Assembly (NCBI GenBank): GCA_001766655.1
Contig: MJCC01000010.1
Span: 328,589-392,588 of the forward strand
Direction of reading: 5' to 3'
DNA: 64,000 bases
Source: Phytomonas francai
Taxonomy: Eukaryota; Euglenozoa; Kinetoplastea; Trypanosomatida; Trypanosomatidae
Shown: in pieces, positions 9,401-19,700 of the stretch
Layout of the letters: each line of letters starts with the position of its first letter
How positions within the stretch are numbered: position 1 is the stretch's first letter
The notes under the pieces: model-generated
Database searches by the model: none
What the model was told of the DNA's origin: nothing
Seen by the model: the letters and a program-made list of their open reading frames with translations, nothing else
Made by a program: the position numbers and the translations under genes

Positions 9401-10585
9401 GGTCTGCGTGCGGAGTAATTCGGGATCCATCAGCGGATAATCAGCCGCCTGCGAGAGCCATTCCACAGGATCAGTGATGATAGGACATGCGCTCCTGCGA
9501 GCTCGCGCGGGCATCGGCTCTTTTTTTTCTTTGGAACCTTTGCTATTATTCTCAGCATCAGTATGGATGGTCTCACTATGAGTGTGTTTGGATAGATGAA
9601 GAGGAAACTCTGGTTCATCCGCAGGGTTTTCCACTTCTTCTGGTAGAGTGTCGAATTGAACGATTTGACTAGGAGAAAAACCATTCTGCATGTTGGCCTG
9701 CACACCACCGCCCTGTTGGCAATCGCCCACTGTGCTGCGGAACTCTGGTCGGTGAAGTAAAGGGACATATTTACGCGGAGCCTCAGGTATGGTGCCGAGA
9801 TCAGAATCGCCCTCGGCGCTCCCGCCGTATCCTTCACCCGGAGAGTCCAAACTAGCGGTCAAATTACCGTCGTCGCTGCCAAGCCTCCAAGCCTTTGCCT
9901 TGCTTGCCCATCCCGGCACAGGAAGGTTTGCGCGGCGCTCCAAAAGCTGCTTTAACACACCTTGGCCCTCCTCGACGGGCCCTTTCGTCGCGACGTACGC
10001 ACCGGCGATCCTACTGAAATCCTTTCCGAGCCCTTCGATACCTGGATGGGGGGAAAGGGTGGATCTTTGAGAACCCCCGCATGTGGTGTGGGCCTTGGGA
10101 GGCCGCGCCTTGGGCGGCTCCACGCCCCCACGCGCAGCCTCAGCCCCATATCCCGCCGAAGACGACGGGGAGCCGCGTGAGCACCGCTGTAGACGAAGCG
10201 CCGCCGGGCCGTAATGGCTATCGAAGCCGCCGAACGCCGTGGACGACGGGCGCGCGCTCGTGGTTCGCCAGCGCCTGCAAGGGGGAATGGGGGGACAGGT
10301 GAGCCCCTTTCGGCCTCCGGGAACGCTCGGGCGATGGTGGCCGACATTGGCCCCACAAACTCCTTGACGAGCCCAAGCGGCGTCCGGGCTGGAGAGGGGC
10401 GCTACGGCGGTTGGGGATCGCAATGGCCTTTCTGACAAGACACGAGGTCCTGTGAATAACGATACAAGCGCTGAGGCACGGTCGGTAGAATGTCGAGATG
10501 GCGGTATCGGATATAAATACTTGAAGATGAGCTGTGTACACAAAAAATGTCTAACTACTTGTTCCAGGACACTTCGTCTTTCCAT
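6488..10585 (-). CDS. PIF1-family DNA helicase B with long N-terminal extension
   Basis: This 1365-aa PIF1-family helicase starts at the ATG at 10583-10585; the open frame extends 36 codons further but only to a TTG. Walker A (GGGAGTGKS) lies near residue 670 and Walker B (IIIDEVSM) near 742. Motifs V and VI at about 1217-1283 are encoded by the 200-bp tract shared with helicase A. The first 600 or so residues are Pro/Ser/Gly-rich, low in predicted structure and unlike helicase A. An insertion of about 100 residues between the motif III region and the later motifs (around 845-960) is also low complexity. The N-terminus (MERRSVLEQVV, then hydrophobic and basic residues) could be a targeting sequence. 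The C-terminal 50 residues are Arg/Ala-rich. The helicase call is firm; cellular location and substrate are not decided. Confidence 0.9.
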   Translation of the reverse strand: MERRSVLEQVVRHFLCTQLIFKYLYPIPPSRHSTDRASALVSLFTGPRVLSERPLRSPTAVAPLSSPDAAWARQGVCGANVGHHRPSVPGGRKGLTCPPIPPCRRWRTTSARPSSTAFGGFDSHYGPAALRLQRCSRGSPSSSAGYGAEAARGGVEPPKARPPKAHTTCGGSQRSTLSPHPGIEGLGKDFSRIAGAYVATKGPVEEGQGVLKQLLERRANLPVPGWASKAKAWRLGSDDGNLTASLDSPGEGYGGSAEGDSDLGTIPEAPRKYVPLLHRPEFRSTVGDCQQGGGVQANMQNGFSPSQIVQFDTLPEEVENPADEPEFPLHLSKHTHSETIHTDAENNSKGSKEKKEPMPARARRSACPIITDPVEWLSQAADYPLMDPELLRTQTPLTAKELHSPSYVGSSTVILPSEANKEADTNDSLNRPSLGIAEPVEGGSNAPLQYNKAIQDEVLDALEDHTHRQGVGSVEESQDGLFDDDAEVIDELSAHPDHAVKSDQKSLVFNVFTRRVVKQASTSVRALSLFGIAVDDTTHELVVKDAAALREMATAMRQNRLSWPKTWSRGVLYAQLKYIMLDKHIEDPAAKVEDLLRAQYQRLYDRQNTGVVVPTSSEGVGKELAGQLLPPQAAARADAMRWKGDKRLLTMEDLNEEQQEVIRFVLQGYHTYIGGGAGTGKSSLLHVLKHTLRQEGLRVAVTATTGVASSHIGGCTLHHCFGINMYGDFTRREELKAYDVIIIDEVSMLPRELFETLEWQLRRSNGVNLPFGGVQMILCGDFMQLGAIAAEPIIHSPVFRSNFAMLKLMQVIRQSENPLFALQLQVLRRGRVPHGLENTVQFLCTKRDAKEAHQMEQLRRRQRAQLQAIAMGTTSTQPEEIPPQSTPPIGSDIVPLEAKTNLLSAAVVGSHEVGKENLQAPITSPSCADKLGCAAPTQNTDASHVSPPSGHYVEDAVNLFPTNKQVQETNLQELAKLPGEVVEFNAQVLSPSLSGAWSPTYLLHVGSQGKLNLKKIALEIELYIGTFFEKVKEWDCWWTRMLEQQNIVLYLLFADALVLRVRIPHGFDGTDGLLAHMEGLTDYLSSTAVADLGVRVREIIPSAEGLHTEADEYILEQYAAHSPVNAPLPLKIGARVMLRANLAPGLVNGSLGTVVGFRELRPDELPPRLTASAKREDVVRGYIDFLRFERGFGVPLLPEVDFGDGRVVLIPPTPHRLGGTPATNYYGLSLVALPLTLAYAFTVHKVQGLTLVGRVHLELSRMWPCAHLLYVAMSRVRNPDQLSLAGFHDGLVRASAACLVFDDGLPGVRGVRPRAEFVQATWFRAPARRAAARRRAELAHRRQRRRRRERARIDREAEKILSELL
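6737..6936 (-). repeat. 200-bp tract identical to 2943-3142 (copy B)
   Basis: Direct-repeat partner of 2943-3142, about 3.8 kb away. It spans helicase motifs V and VI of PIF1-like helicase B. The boundaries are sharp: the base before the tract and the base after it differ between copies. Confidence 0.95.
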
Positions 10586-12060
10586 ACCTAAGCAAAAGAC
10601 TCGACTTTTTGCTTCGTGCTGCTTGTGCTTCACTTGTATCTGGTATATGGTGATACTACAGTGAGCAGAACTAGCCCTAAATGTCTGGAACAATACAAAA
10701 GCCGAATAGACATATAAAAAAAAAGGAAATATACCCCTTTAACAGCTTCCTATTTTGTTCTGTCAAGTCTATGAGCGTGTGTCTGTGTATGTGCGCGTGA
10801 AAGGGTAGGCACAAGAATGGTGAATCAGACCTTATACAAGTCTATATTGTTTGGGAAAAAGTAGCTAAAACGATAATTGTAATAAATATGAAAGGCGGTG
10901 AGTTTAGTCCTTCCTTTTTTTTTTTTTTTGCGGCTCCGAAGAGCCTTAAATGATACTTCTATGTAATATAAAGCGCCTTTCCAATGGAAAGAAATATGAA
11001 ATGGTTTCCTTTTGTGTGCCTATACAAACAAAGAGTCTAGGAGTTTAAAAAATCTGCCTTCTTGTTGGGCCACATGACGCTTTCTTCTATGTAAAGCTTC
11101 TGTAGCCTCTTAGGAAAATAAATGCCAAAATAAATCTATGTGCGTTTCCTACTTTAGCCTCTCGTAGGTGTTACTTCTATGTTGTTATGTAAGATGTATG
11201 ATCAAGATTAAACTTTGCGCTTCTACTTGACAAGACTTTTTTACTCCTTTATAACAGAAAAAAGGCGAAGCCAAATGCTTCTCAAAGCTTCAATACTAAG
11301 AAAAGTAGTTATGAGGAAGCTCTAGGTTAAATTATAGTTCCACGGAATAAGTAAAAAATAGACTTTTTTTTTGTTATCTTTGACGGCTTTGTTGGCTTTT
11401 GTTGCCCATCTTTAGTCCAGATTTGTTTATTGATTCGACGTTTCCCCTCGTAGATGGGATGTCGCAAAGCTAAAGCAAACAGATGTATAAAGGGAAAATC
11501 ACTCTCAAAGGCATACAGACGCATCGTTCTAATTACCCCTTTATAATCAGAATCATATCACAGATATTTAATAATATGGAGACAAATCTTCTATAATTAT
11601 TGACCCAGATCAAATAAACAACAACAACAACAAAAAAAGCATCCTAATTTTTTCCCAAAAGGTTTATCAGAACATATATAAGGGCCAATTTTCTTTTAAA
11701 AATATGTCACAACAATTGGAATTGGTATCTCATAGATGTTTAGTATCATCTGTTCTTTATTATTAAAAGAAGGGTTTGCTGTTCAGCAAGATAGTTTATA
11801 TAGTGATGGGTCGCAATATTTAGGAAAGTTTGATTTTTTTAATGCTGATAGAGAAGCAATAATTTTTTTTGATTTCTCTTCTCTTTCTCGGGAGGTGCAC
11901 CCTCCTCCTCCTCCTCCTCTAAAAAAAAAGATATATTAGTATTTACAGGTTTAAATGCATCCTCTCTAGTGTAAATAAGTACCGACACACTCTTGAAGCT
12001 GTTTTTAACGCACACATTCTGATACTATCTATGTGTTGCTCATCCACCCTTATTTTTCAG
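10586..12060. other. AT-rich intercistronic spacer, no gene seen
   Basis: The spacer is about 1.5 kb. It holds a CCT repeat at 11901-11920 (AGG repeat on the transcribed strand, a possible RNA tetraplex), T runs near 10915-10929, and three near-copies of the word TTCTATGT between 10950 and 11180. Open frames in it are short and AT-driven. I see no structural RNA. Confidence 0.55.
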
Positions 12061-15000
12061 TTAGCTCTGAACTCCTTCCTTACTCATTCGAATTATTTGC
12101 AGCTTTTGAAGCTCGATCATCCGAAGGTGGGACTGCATCATATCCGAGGCCGATATCGCAGGGACGAGCATGCTAAAATCACTTACCCAGCAGTTGATCA
12201 TGTGTATCCCCCGCTCACCGTGGTCCGACGAGACGCCCTCCCAGCAGAGGTGCCCAAACAGAAACACCCGGCACCGCTTGGAGCCCTTCATCTCGGGCAG
12301 CACCGCGCTCGCGTCCTCGCCGCAGCAGAAGAGCATTTTGGTCTCCGGCGGCAAACTCCGCAGCCCCGCGAGCGGCCGCCCCGCGAGCTCCCCCGCGCCG
12401 AAGAGGGTCGCGAGGGCGTCCTTGGCGAGACAGTAATAGGGCTCCCCGACGCGGGAGACCGTGTCGACGACCGGCATGCCCCACTTCGCGTGGTGGAAGC
12501 GCGTAAACCGAAGCGTGAAGCCGTAGTAGGCCTCCCGGGCGAAGTCGGGCCTCGGCAGAGCCCCCCTTTTGGGGATGGTCGAGCCCCCACTACGCGTACT
12601 TTCCGCCCCGCCGACGCCGTCGTCATTGCCGGGTTTGCCGCCGCCGGCGGACTCCTTCGTGCCCCGCTTCCGCTCGTCCTCGGCGGATGGGGGCGGAACG
12701 GCGTCCGCGAGCAGCTCTTCCAGCGTCTTTGGCGTGATGGTGATCTGGCGGTTGGCGTAGACGTTGAGGTCGTGTACGAATTGATTGAGATAGATAACGC
12801 TCTCCGCAACGCTGAGCTTGGCGCCCGCCGCAAAGGTGACGGTGCAATACGCCTTCGCCTCTGTGAAAGAGGTCGTACCGGTGTACAAGACGACACTCCC
12901 ACTCTTGTTCTCCTGCTTCCATGAGGTGGGAGCGAGAAGTTTCTTCACAAAGAGCTCGACGAGATGCGGCCACGGCACCGGCTCTTGGGCAGACGCCTCG
13001 CTCATGGAGGCCAGCACCGTCCGGGGAACGGACCCAGGTAAGGAAAGGGTGCGGGAGACATTGGGGCTGAAGCTTGGGATGGTTTTGCCGCTTAGGGTGC
13101 GATGGATGAGTGTCCCCTGGGGTGCATTGAATAGCTTCAGGTCTGATGTTAGGAAGGCGCTCCCGATCATGGAGTTCTGCATCGATGCGGATTGCTTCTC
13201 CGTCAACGACGTTGACGGCATCTCCACCTGCGACAACGCCTGTCGCTTCAGCAGCGGCTGAAAGTAGCGCTCGTTTCGGTAGACGGCGAGTTGATTCGGC
13301 ATGGGCCCGAATCGCTTTAGGAGCTCCATCAACTGGTACGCCTTACGCTCTATGAGGGACTTGTATACCGACGCCCACTCGCCGGGGATGATTTCCGCGC
13401 CGTTCAAGCTGGTGCACAGGCCTAACGTAAGGGAACCATCGGCCTCTTCGAGGCCAAGGATGGAGAACATCTCCGTGGGGCCGCGGCAATGCGGCGGCTG
13501 GCAGGGCGGGGTGGGGTGCAGCTCCTGCGGGCACGGAATCGCGCACTGAACAAAGGCCATCAGTGGCTTCTCCCCCTTAGAAGCTCCAACACCCGCCCTT
13601 GCGATAGAGTTGTTGTAGCTGCCATCTACGGAGCTGACGCTAGAGAGAGTGGACTGAGTGTAGGGTCGGCGCAACCGCAGCGCCTCTTGTTGCTCGGGGT
13701 CCAGCGAGATGGAGGGGCTGAGGTAGCGCAGCATTTCCAGCGGCGGCACCTCGTGAATGGGTGAACGGTAGCGAGAGAGGAGGATCAGCAGGTTATAACC
13801 TAGGCGCTTTACCACACAATTCTGCATCAACATAGGTGTGTACTCATAAGCAAAGGTGTCCTTCGTGTCGAGGAAGTCAGGGTCGTCTAGTAGCACAGTT
13901 TGGAGTGTTCCTACGTTCGCGTTTGGAATTCTTGCTGTAAAACGCAAAGCTACAATCTGCTTGTCGCAGCCCTCGCTACTCCCTCCACCCAAGTGACGTT
14001 CTTCGCAGAGTAGGCCTCCCCGTTCCCACTTAACGAACCAACCGGACTTCTGGTTCCACTCACGTATCGGCTTCAGCAACACCATCGAGAAGGGAGCCCC
14101 GTAATTGGTGAGTTGCTCTACAATCGCAATCTCTTTGTCAGTGAGGGCTGGCAGGCAATACACATGCGTTTGGTCTCTACCTCTAAGGTTAATCTCCGAA
14201 AGAGGACCAGATGCTGTGTGGGAGTGGGGCTGCGAGGGAGGGTTGGATGCTTTTTCTTCTTGTGGGCATTCCTTTTCCAACGACGTTTTCACTAGGGGAG
14301 ACTTCGCGATCGTTTGTAACGGTGCTGAACCTAAATCAGATGAATTGCTCGCGCAAAATGCCTTGACTGAACCGCTGCCCCGACTTACAATCGGGTTTAC
14401 CACCTCCATGAGCCTCGGCACCCACCTTTCGTTTTGCGCTCGGCTATAGACCCCCTTCAATGTCTCGATAAGCGCAGGTCGGAGTCTTCCAAGGCCAGTA
14501 ATCAGCATCGAAACTACCACCAGTGGTGCGACCAGTGTGTCCACTATGAGGCCAATTGAATAATAGGGGAGAAACATAGCAATCACAAGTTGCACCAGCA
14601 CGTACACTATCCAAATTCTTCCAAAGAAGCTTTGCAGGAGTTTTTCTATGGCAGCTGCGTTCTGTAAGGGAAATCCGATCCGTTGGACTACTTTCTTCAG
14701 AAGTGGCAACTTGACATCTCGAGCGACTCCGAAGCTGGGGGGGAGGGAATTAGGGTTTGCTTTTAGCGCACCCTGTCCAAGGGAGCTGCTTGGCAGAGGG
14801 AAGAGCTTGTTTAGGAACTGCATCCTGTTGGCGTCACAGACAATGCAGTCCTCGATCCAGTTTTGGGCTTTCTTCATACCCTTCTCGTCTTCTGGTACCA
14901 AGATATCTGCAGGTTTCAATGATGCGCAGGAAGACTCCGTTTGAGTTAACCTTGGGACCTTACGAACACGAGATTGCTGTTCTAATGTCAACGGGATGGA

Positions 15001-15939
15001 TAGGATAAATAGGAGTAGAGCCGTCACGGCACTATTGCAGAAGTAGGTGCCCCTGTAAAAGGCCCCGACAAGTATTAACACGAGGAGGAAAAGTGCCGTG
15101 TGCTGCGGGTCTCGCCAACCCCAAAGATCCCACAACCGCAGAATCACGACATCGTACATGTCGTAAAAAGTTGAGCAAGCTTCATCACTTCTGTTCAGCG
15201 CAGTGGAGCCGCGAGGGCTGCTTTCAGAGGTGGTGGCGTTCAACAGTGGCGTCGAGAAAGTGCCTTCTTGATGAATGTTACGACGGGTCGCAGTTGATAC
15301 CGCCCCAGTAGCGCTCATGTCCATCTTTGGCAAAAGAGAGCTCTGAGCTAATGGAGGTAGTGAACTCTCCCCCCGTTTGCCAGGAGAAGGGGACTTCTTT
15401 CCGACATCCCCGTCTGCGGCCTCTGCCTTCTTGCGAGAGAGCTGTTCCAGCAGATCAGTGTACAGGGGCTGCCACACCTTTTCAATGAAAATCTCAAGCC
15501 ACCAGGCTTGATGATCCCCACTGTCCTTACTGTCGAAAGGAACCGTGTTTGTGCCCCTTTTCACAGCAAGGCCTGCCTTGAGAATAGACGCCCAGTCATC
15601 TAGAATATCCTCCATATTGTCAGCCACCGCCACTACCGCAGGGTTAAAGTCGATTGAATTACCAATTATGTCATTAGCAGGGACACCTGTGATCTTATTG
15701 TGCTTTCTGGAAACTTGTTCTATTTCCGTATTGGAGTTGGACAAGTCTAAGGGTTTGTTAATGTATATGATCCTGAACGGCTTCAGGCCTTTTTCTGAAT
15801 GCACGCACTGTTGAATATTTTTACCCTTATTTGCCTCCCTTTCAGTATTCTCTTGGACACAGAAATGTCTCAAACCACTAGTAACCGTATTCCATCGGCA
15901 GTGTGTGTGAGCGATGAAAGGAGTGGATAGAATAGTCAT
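12061..15939 (-). CDS. Membrane protein with START-like lipid-binding regions
   Basis: This is a 1292-aa protein from the ATG at 15937-15939; nine further upstream codons lead only to a TTG. Two hydrophobic blocks at about residues 276-315 and 440-485 each look like one or two transmembrane helices. The C-terminal half is soluble. Residues about 600-720 contain a pattern reminiscent of a START/Bet v1-like fold (a DDPDFLDTKD stretch, then a hydrophobic strand, then RYRSPIHEVPPLEMLRYL), and a second similar region seems to occupy about 1000-1290. This would fit a membrane-anchored lipid-transfer protein at a contact site. That reading is inference from weak fold-level resemblance. A Gly/Ser/Arg-rich linker near 1110-1150 falls within a GC-rich block (about 12240-12760). 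A large conserved hypothetical membrane protein is the conservative alternative. Confidence 0.5.
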   Translation of the reverse strand: MTILSTPFIAHTHCRWNTVTSGLRHFCVQENTEREANKGKNIQQCVHSEKGLKPFRIIYINKPLDLSNSNTEIEQVSRKHNKITGVPANDIIGNSIDFNPAVVAVADNMEDILDDWASILKAGLAVKRGTNTVPFDSKDSGDHQAWWLEIFIEKVWQPLYTDLLEQLSRKKAEAADGDVGKKSPSPGKRGESSLPPLAQSSLLPKMDMSATGAVSTATRRNIHQEGTFSTPLLNATTSESSPRGSTALNRSDEACSTFYDMYDVVILRLWDLWGWRDPQHTALFLLVLILVGAFYRGTYFCNSAVTALLLFILSIPLTLEQQSRVRKVPRLTQTESSCASLKPADILVPEDEKGMKKAQNWIEDCIVCDANRMQFLNKLFPLPSSSLGQGALKANPNSLPPSFGVARDVKLPLLKKVVQRIGFPLQNAAAIEKLLQSFFGRIWIVYVLVQLVIAMFLPYYSIGLIVDTLVAPLVVVSMLITGLGRLRPALIETLKGVYSRAQNERWVPRLMEVVNPIVSRGSGSVKAFCASNSSDLGSAPLQTIAKSPLVKTSLEKECPQEEKASNPPSQPHSHTASGPLSEINLRGRDQTHVYCLPALTDKEIAIVEQLTNYGAPFSMVLLKPIREWNQKSGWFVKWERGGLLCEERHLGGGSSEGCDKQIVALRFTARIPNANVGTLQTVLLDDPDFLDTKDTFAYEYTPMLMQNCVVKRLGYNLLILLSRYRSPIHEVPPLEMLRYLSPSISLDPEQQEALRLRRPYTQSTLSSVSSVDGSYNNSIARAGVGASKGEKPLMAFVQCAIPCPQELHPTPPCQPPHCRGPTEMFSILGLEEADGSLTLGLCTSLNGAEIIPGEWASVYKSLIERKAYQLMELLKRFGPMPNQLAVYRNERYFQPLLKRQALSQVEMPSTSLTEKQSASMQNSMIGSAFLTSDLKLFNAPQGTLIHRTLSGKTIPSFSPNVSRTLSLPGSVPRTVLASMSEASAQEPVPWPHLVELFVKKLLAPTSWKQENKSGSVVLYTGTTSFTEAKAYCTVTFAAGAKLSVAESVIYLNQFVHDLNVYANRQITITPKTLEELLADAVPPPSAEDERKRGTKESAGGGKPGNDDGVGGAESTRSGGSTIPKRGALPRPDFAREAYYGFTLRFTRFHHAKWGMPVVDTVSRVGEPYYCLAKDALATLFGAGELAGRPLAGLRSLPPETKMLFCCGEDASAVLPEMKGSKRCRVFLFGHLCWEGVSSDHGERGIHMINCWVSDFSMLVPAISASDMMQSHLRMIELQKLQIIRMSKEGVQS

Positions 15940-16458
15940 CGTAATGTACTCGAATCTAGAGGCCAAAGGTGAAAATTTGTAAAATAAGTGGCTAAGTTAT
16001 CCTATGAGTACGCCTTTTGTCTTTTTTTTACAAACTAAAAATTAAACAAAGGTTTCTGATTTGAGCTATTTAGCCCTATTTATGAATCCATTTGTTTTCA
16101 ATATCTTTTACGTATCCACGATGTGTGGAAAAGCGACGGAGAACCAGACAAATATAGCACTCATTTTTTCGTGTAACGCACATTTGCGAGACATCCCTGT
16201 TGAAGCTTACGGAGTTGCCATTCATGTTTCTATATTGTTGTGAAAACATTAAATCTGATTGACACAAGAGAAGTCAGATAAAACGCAACACAAACACATG
16301 CTTTCCCCAAGTTAGTTGTAGGAGGTGATAAAGCATAAACCACCATAGTTGTGGTGTTGCGAGAAGTTTACATCAAATACTCAGCCAAGGATGCAAAATT
16401 AATGTTGGGGGGTCATAATTGATACTTTCTGAGGCCCTTTTTCTTTACATTTTTAAAC

Positions 16459-16497
<39 letters not shown>

Positions 16498-16744
16498 AGA
16501 ACCTAAAGGTACAGTAGTGGATTCACTGGTCAAGTTTTTGAATCAGTATGTTCCTCTCCATTGCATATTATATATATATATATATATTCCCTATATAGGG
16601 TTGAATGTTTGATAAAAAATCCTGCAGGTCTCGCGCCCTCATATTGCAGTCACTCTGAAAAGTTACACTCTGAATGTAAAAAACAACAAACCACCGCACG
16701 TACCCAAACTAAACGCCCATGTAGGCGGATTGGGGTCCTAGCTG
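15940..16744. other. Spacer with TA microsatellites
   Basis: The spacer is about 0.8 kb. It contains a long TA repeat at 16461-16495, a second at about 16568-16587, and a 12-bp perfect palindrome (CCCTATATAGGG) at 16589-16600. No gene recognised. Confidence 0.6.
16461..16495. repeat. (TA)n microsatellite
   Basis: About 17 uninterrupted TA units in the spacer downstream of the START-like gene's start. It is self-complementary and likely length-variable. Confidence 0.95.
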
Positions 16745-19700
16745 TTAGCCACTCTGTCTCTTCAAGAGCATCGGCAGGTTTTCAATTTTTTTTCTTAGTG
16801 GCCGTAGCACAGAGCGGCGCAGGAAGATTTCCAGTCTTTGGTGCAGCGGAATAAGGGGGTTGGGTTGCTTGAAGTGGCACAGCACGCAGAGAAACTGGGT
16901 GAACCCGTCTAATGTTAGTACTCGCACTTCATGACGTTTTGACTTACCAGTGTTACGGGGGAAACTGCCGGTGGAACCACCTACCATAGATCCATCGGTA
17001 GTCGTGAGATGGGGGTTCGATGACGCACCGACTCTGCTTGATGGAATACGAAATTCGATTTTGTTGTTGACCCTATCCCGGGTTCGGCCGTTGAGGTCCC
17101 TAGAGAGAGCAATCGCGTGTTCTTCAACGGATTTACACAGAGTGCTGCATTTCTGGAAAATTTCGGAGATCATATATTGCGTTGTTTCAGTACTGGTGAG
17201 CATGGCGTCCCGCATGAGCTGCAAGAGGTTCTCTTCCTGCATACAGATCACACCATATATCTCCTTGCTGTAGAATTGGTAAACAAGCAGCAGGGCTGAG
17301 CTGTACTTAGTAAGAACTTCTTGGGTTGGGATACCCATTTGGATACGCTTCAGGACTGCCTGAGGAGTCTTCTCGAAACGAATACTATCCTCTCGCAGAG
17401 TGTAGTCATTCAAAAACTGTGTAATAGCATCGCCTAACCAAACTATCGGAGGCGAAGATGGGGCATTTCCCTCACTCTCACCACGATGCTTTGCGCTGCC
17501 TTCATCAATGGTCATCTTGGCAGAGGCGATTTCGGGCGGGAGAGGATGGTAGAGCGCGTCCACAAGGAATATCAAGGCGTTTACAAAACCCGGGAACAAC
17601 AGATATTCTGAAAGTAAGGCAGAGTGGAGCTTCGGAGATAGAATTTTGTTGCCTACCTCGGTCCGTTTTCTCTGGTCATCAACTACCGTACTGGAGGCAC
17701 AGCCAAAAACATTTAGGTCACAGCTCTGCATAAAATTTTTACCTTTATTATCATCCAAAACCCCGCTCTCTAATACATCCGAGAACTTGTCAAAGCTTAG
17801 TGCAAAATCGCTTGCCGAGTGAGGTGTTCCTGGAAAATTGTGATCACTTTCCTTATTTGAAAGAAACGAATTGAAGTCCTCGTAAACATGGAGGTGGCTG
17901 GCTTTGTTAAAAATGTCAGAAATAAAGTTAAGTTCCAGCGGCTTAACCCCTCCCGCGACCCCAGGGGGGCATTTCCCCGCGCCTTCCGACTTTCCTCGCT
18001 CGCGCTGAATCTTTACAATCCCGAGATCAACACAAAAGGTGCGCCACTCCGACAAGTCCATCACTGGAAGAGCCAGTTCTGGTTGTAATGACGCGTTGCA
18101 TAGAAAGAGGTTCATAATGTCGTTCGTGACGACACTCAACACCTCCTTAAGCTTCCGTTTTTCGCAGGCCACATACGTATTCTTCCAGTCACTGGAGTAA
18201 GGCGACGGGCAGTTAGGGTCTGCATTTGGGGGGCATAGAGCCATTACGCGGGCCTTCCGTTTCGCGTAAACATGTTCGAGCTTCGTGGAGTTGAGCGACG
18301 GCAAGAGTGACACCCCTTCCTGCGCCATGCCAACACGAAGCGCCACTGGAGACGCTCGCGGCCCCGTGAACACGCCACGACTCACTCTCGAATAGTTGAT
18401 GACTGGAATTAGACAGGAGAATAGGATATGCCAGCGGTGAATCTGCAAAGAACGATTCAATGCCATCCCTAGTTCGCCAAGCAGATTCGCAAGCTGCGGC
18501 GATTCAAAGGCATCGCACGGCCAGAAGTTCCCACGCAGAAGAAACGGGTGAGCGGGGGACCCAAAAATAGGCACGCAACGCTCCTTAAAAAGTTGCCATG
18601 GACTCTTATCCTCGTCTATCAAGCGTTCCAGAATCTCATCCTCGATCCATGTTGAATGCTGTGGTTTTTGTCGTTCCTGTAGTCGGCCGTCCTGCTCTTC
18701 GGCACTCTTTTCCTCCGTTTCGCTTTTCGAGAATTGCAGGTGACGGGTCGTGGAGCCGCTGGTGTAGCCTCTGGGGTTCAGAAGGTAAAAAATAGCCTCC
18801 TTTTCAACAATGGCGCTCTGTCGAGATTTGTGATTAAACGGATGGGCGAAGCGGACGTACAGGATGGCGAGGAGGGTGATTATTGAACTACGCTCCCCCA
18901 TTGCCAAGGCATGGGGGTCCACAACTTCATGCAACTCTATCGTGGGGACGGTCGGGGGAAGAGTAATTCCTGCGGTAGCACTCACGATGTTCAGCACTTG
19001 CTGTCGTTTCAGCGCTACCGCATCACTCATGAAAGTGGTCGAGCCATTGAGAATCTGCGAGGCGAAGTGCAGCAGCATCGCCATTCGATCGGCGGGGGGG
19101 ATATTTAGCAAGTCTCCAAAGCATTCCGAATATACAGGGAAGGGGGCATCAAGCTGGACGTTGCGTTGCTCCAAAAGCTGCTGACGGCGGCGCATAAATA
19201 CCTCCGCATAGAGCGTGTCGATGTGCTTGTTCTTTTCGTCTTTTCCATCCTTGGTTTCCATAACCGCCGACGCTTCCACATGGATTGCCTCAGTTGAGCG
19301 TTCATCGCTGTTTGCATTGCGCTGCAAGTAGCGGGGCAGAGCTAGATAAAACAACAATCGACTAAGTAAAACCCCGCTCCGCACCTCCTCAGAGAAGCTT
19401 CGAAAACGCAAGGAGAGGGCGCCACCTTTAAGATCATCTAACGATTCAAGGTCATCGAGACAGCTGTTTGCCCAGTCCTGTAGAATTATCATGGCACTCG
19501 GGAGCTCCGTAGTGGAGGAGAGGACAATAGGAGCAAGCTCACCAAACAAGCGCTCCTCCTCCGCCTCGCGAGTGGCCTGTGTGCTGACGATGCTACCCCC
19601 TCCTTCACCAGAGAGAAACAAGGAATTGTCATCCTCCTTGGGGGATTCCTCAACGTCTTGGAACTTGTCGCCGCTCAACTTCTTATCAGATTCCTCGTTG

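Noticed and set aside
10586..10693. 36-codon N-terminal extension of helicase B
   Set aside because: Begins at TTG, not ATG; the first in-frame ATG is at 10585. Similar TTG/GTG extensions were trimmed for the genes starting at 15939, 29919, 39952, 44014, 44829, 47204, 51962, 56499, 59187 and 60948.
12031..12924. 297-codon plus-strand frame
   Set aside because: Antisense to the GC-rich 3' end of the START-like gene.
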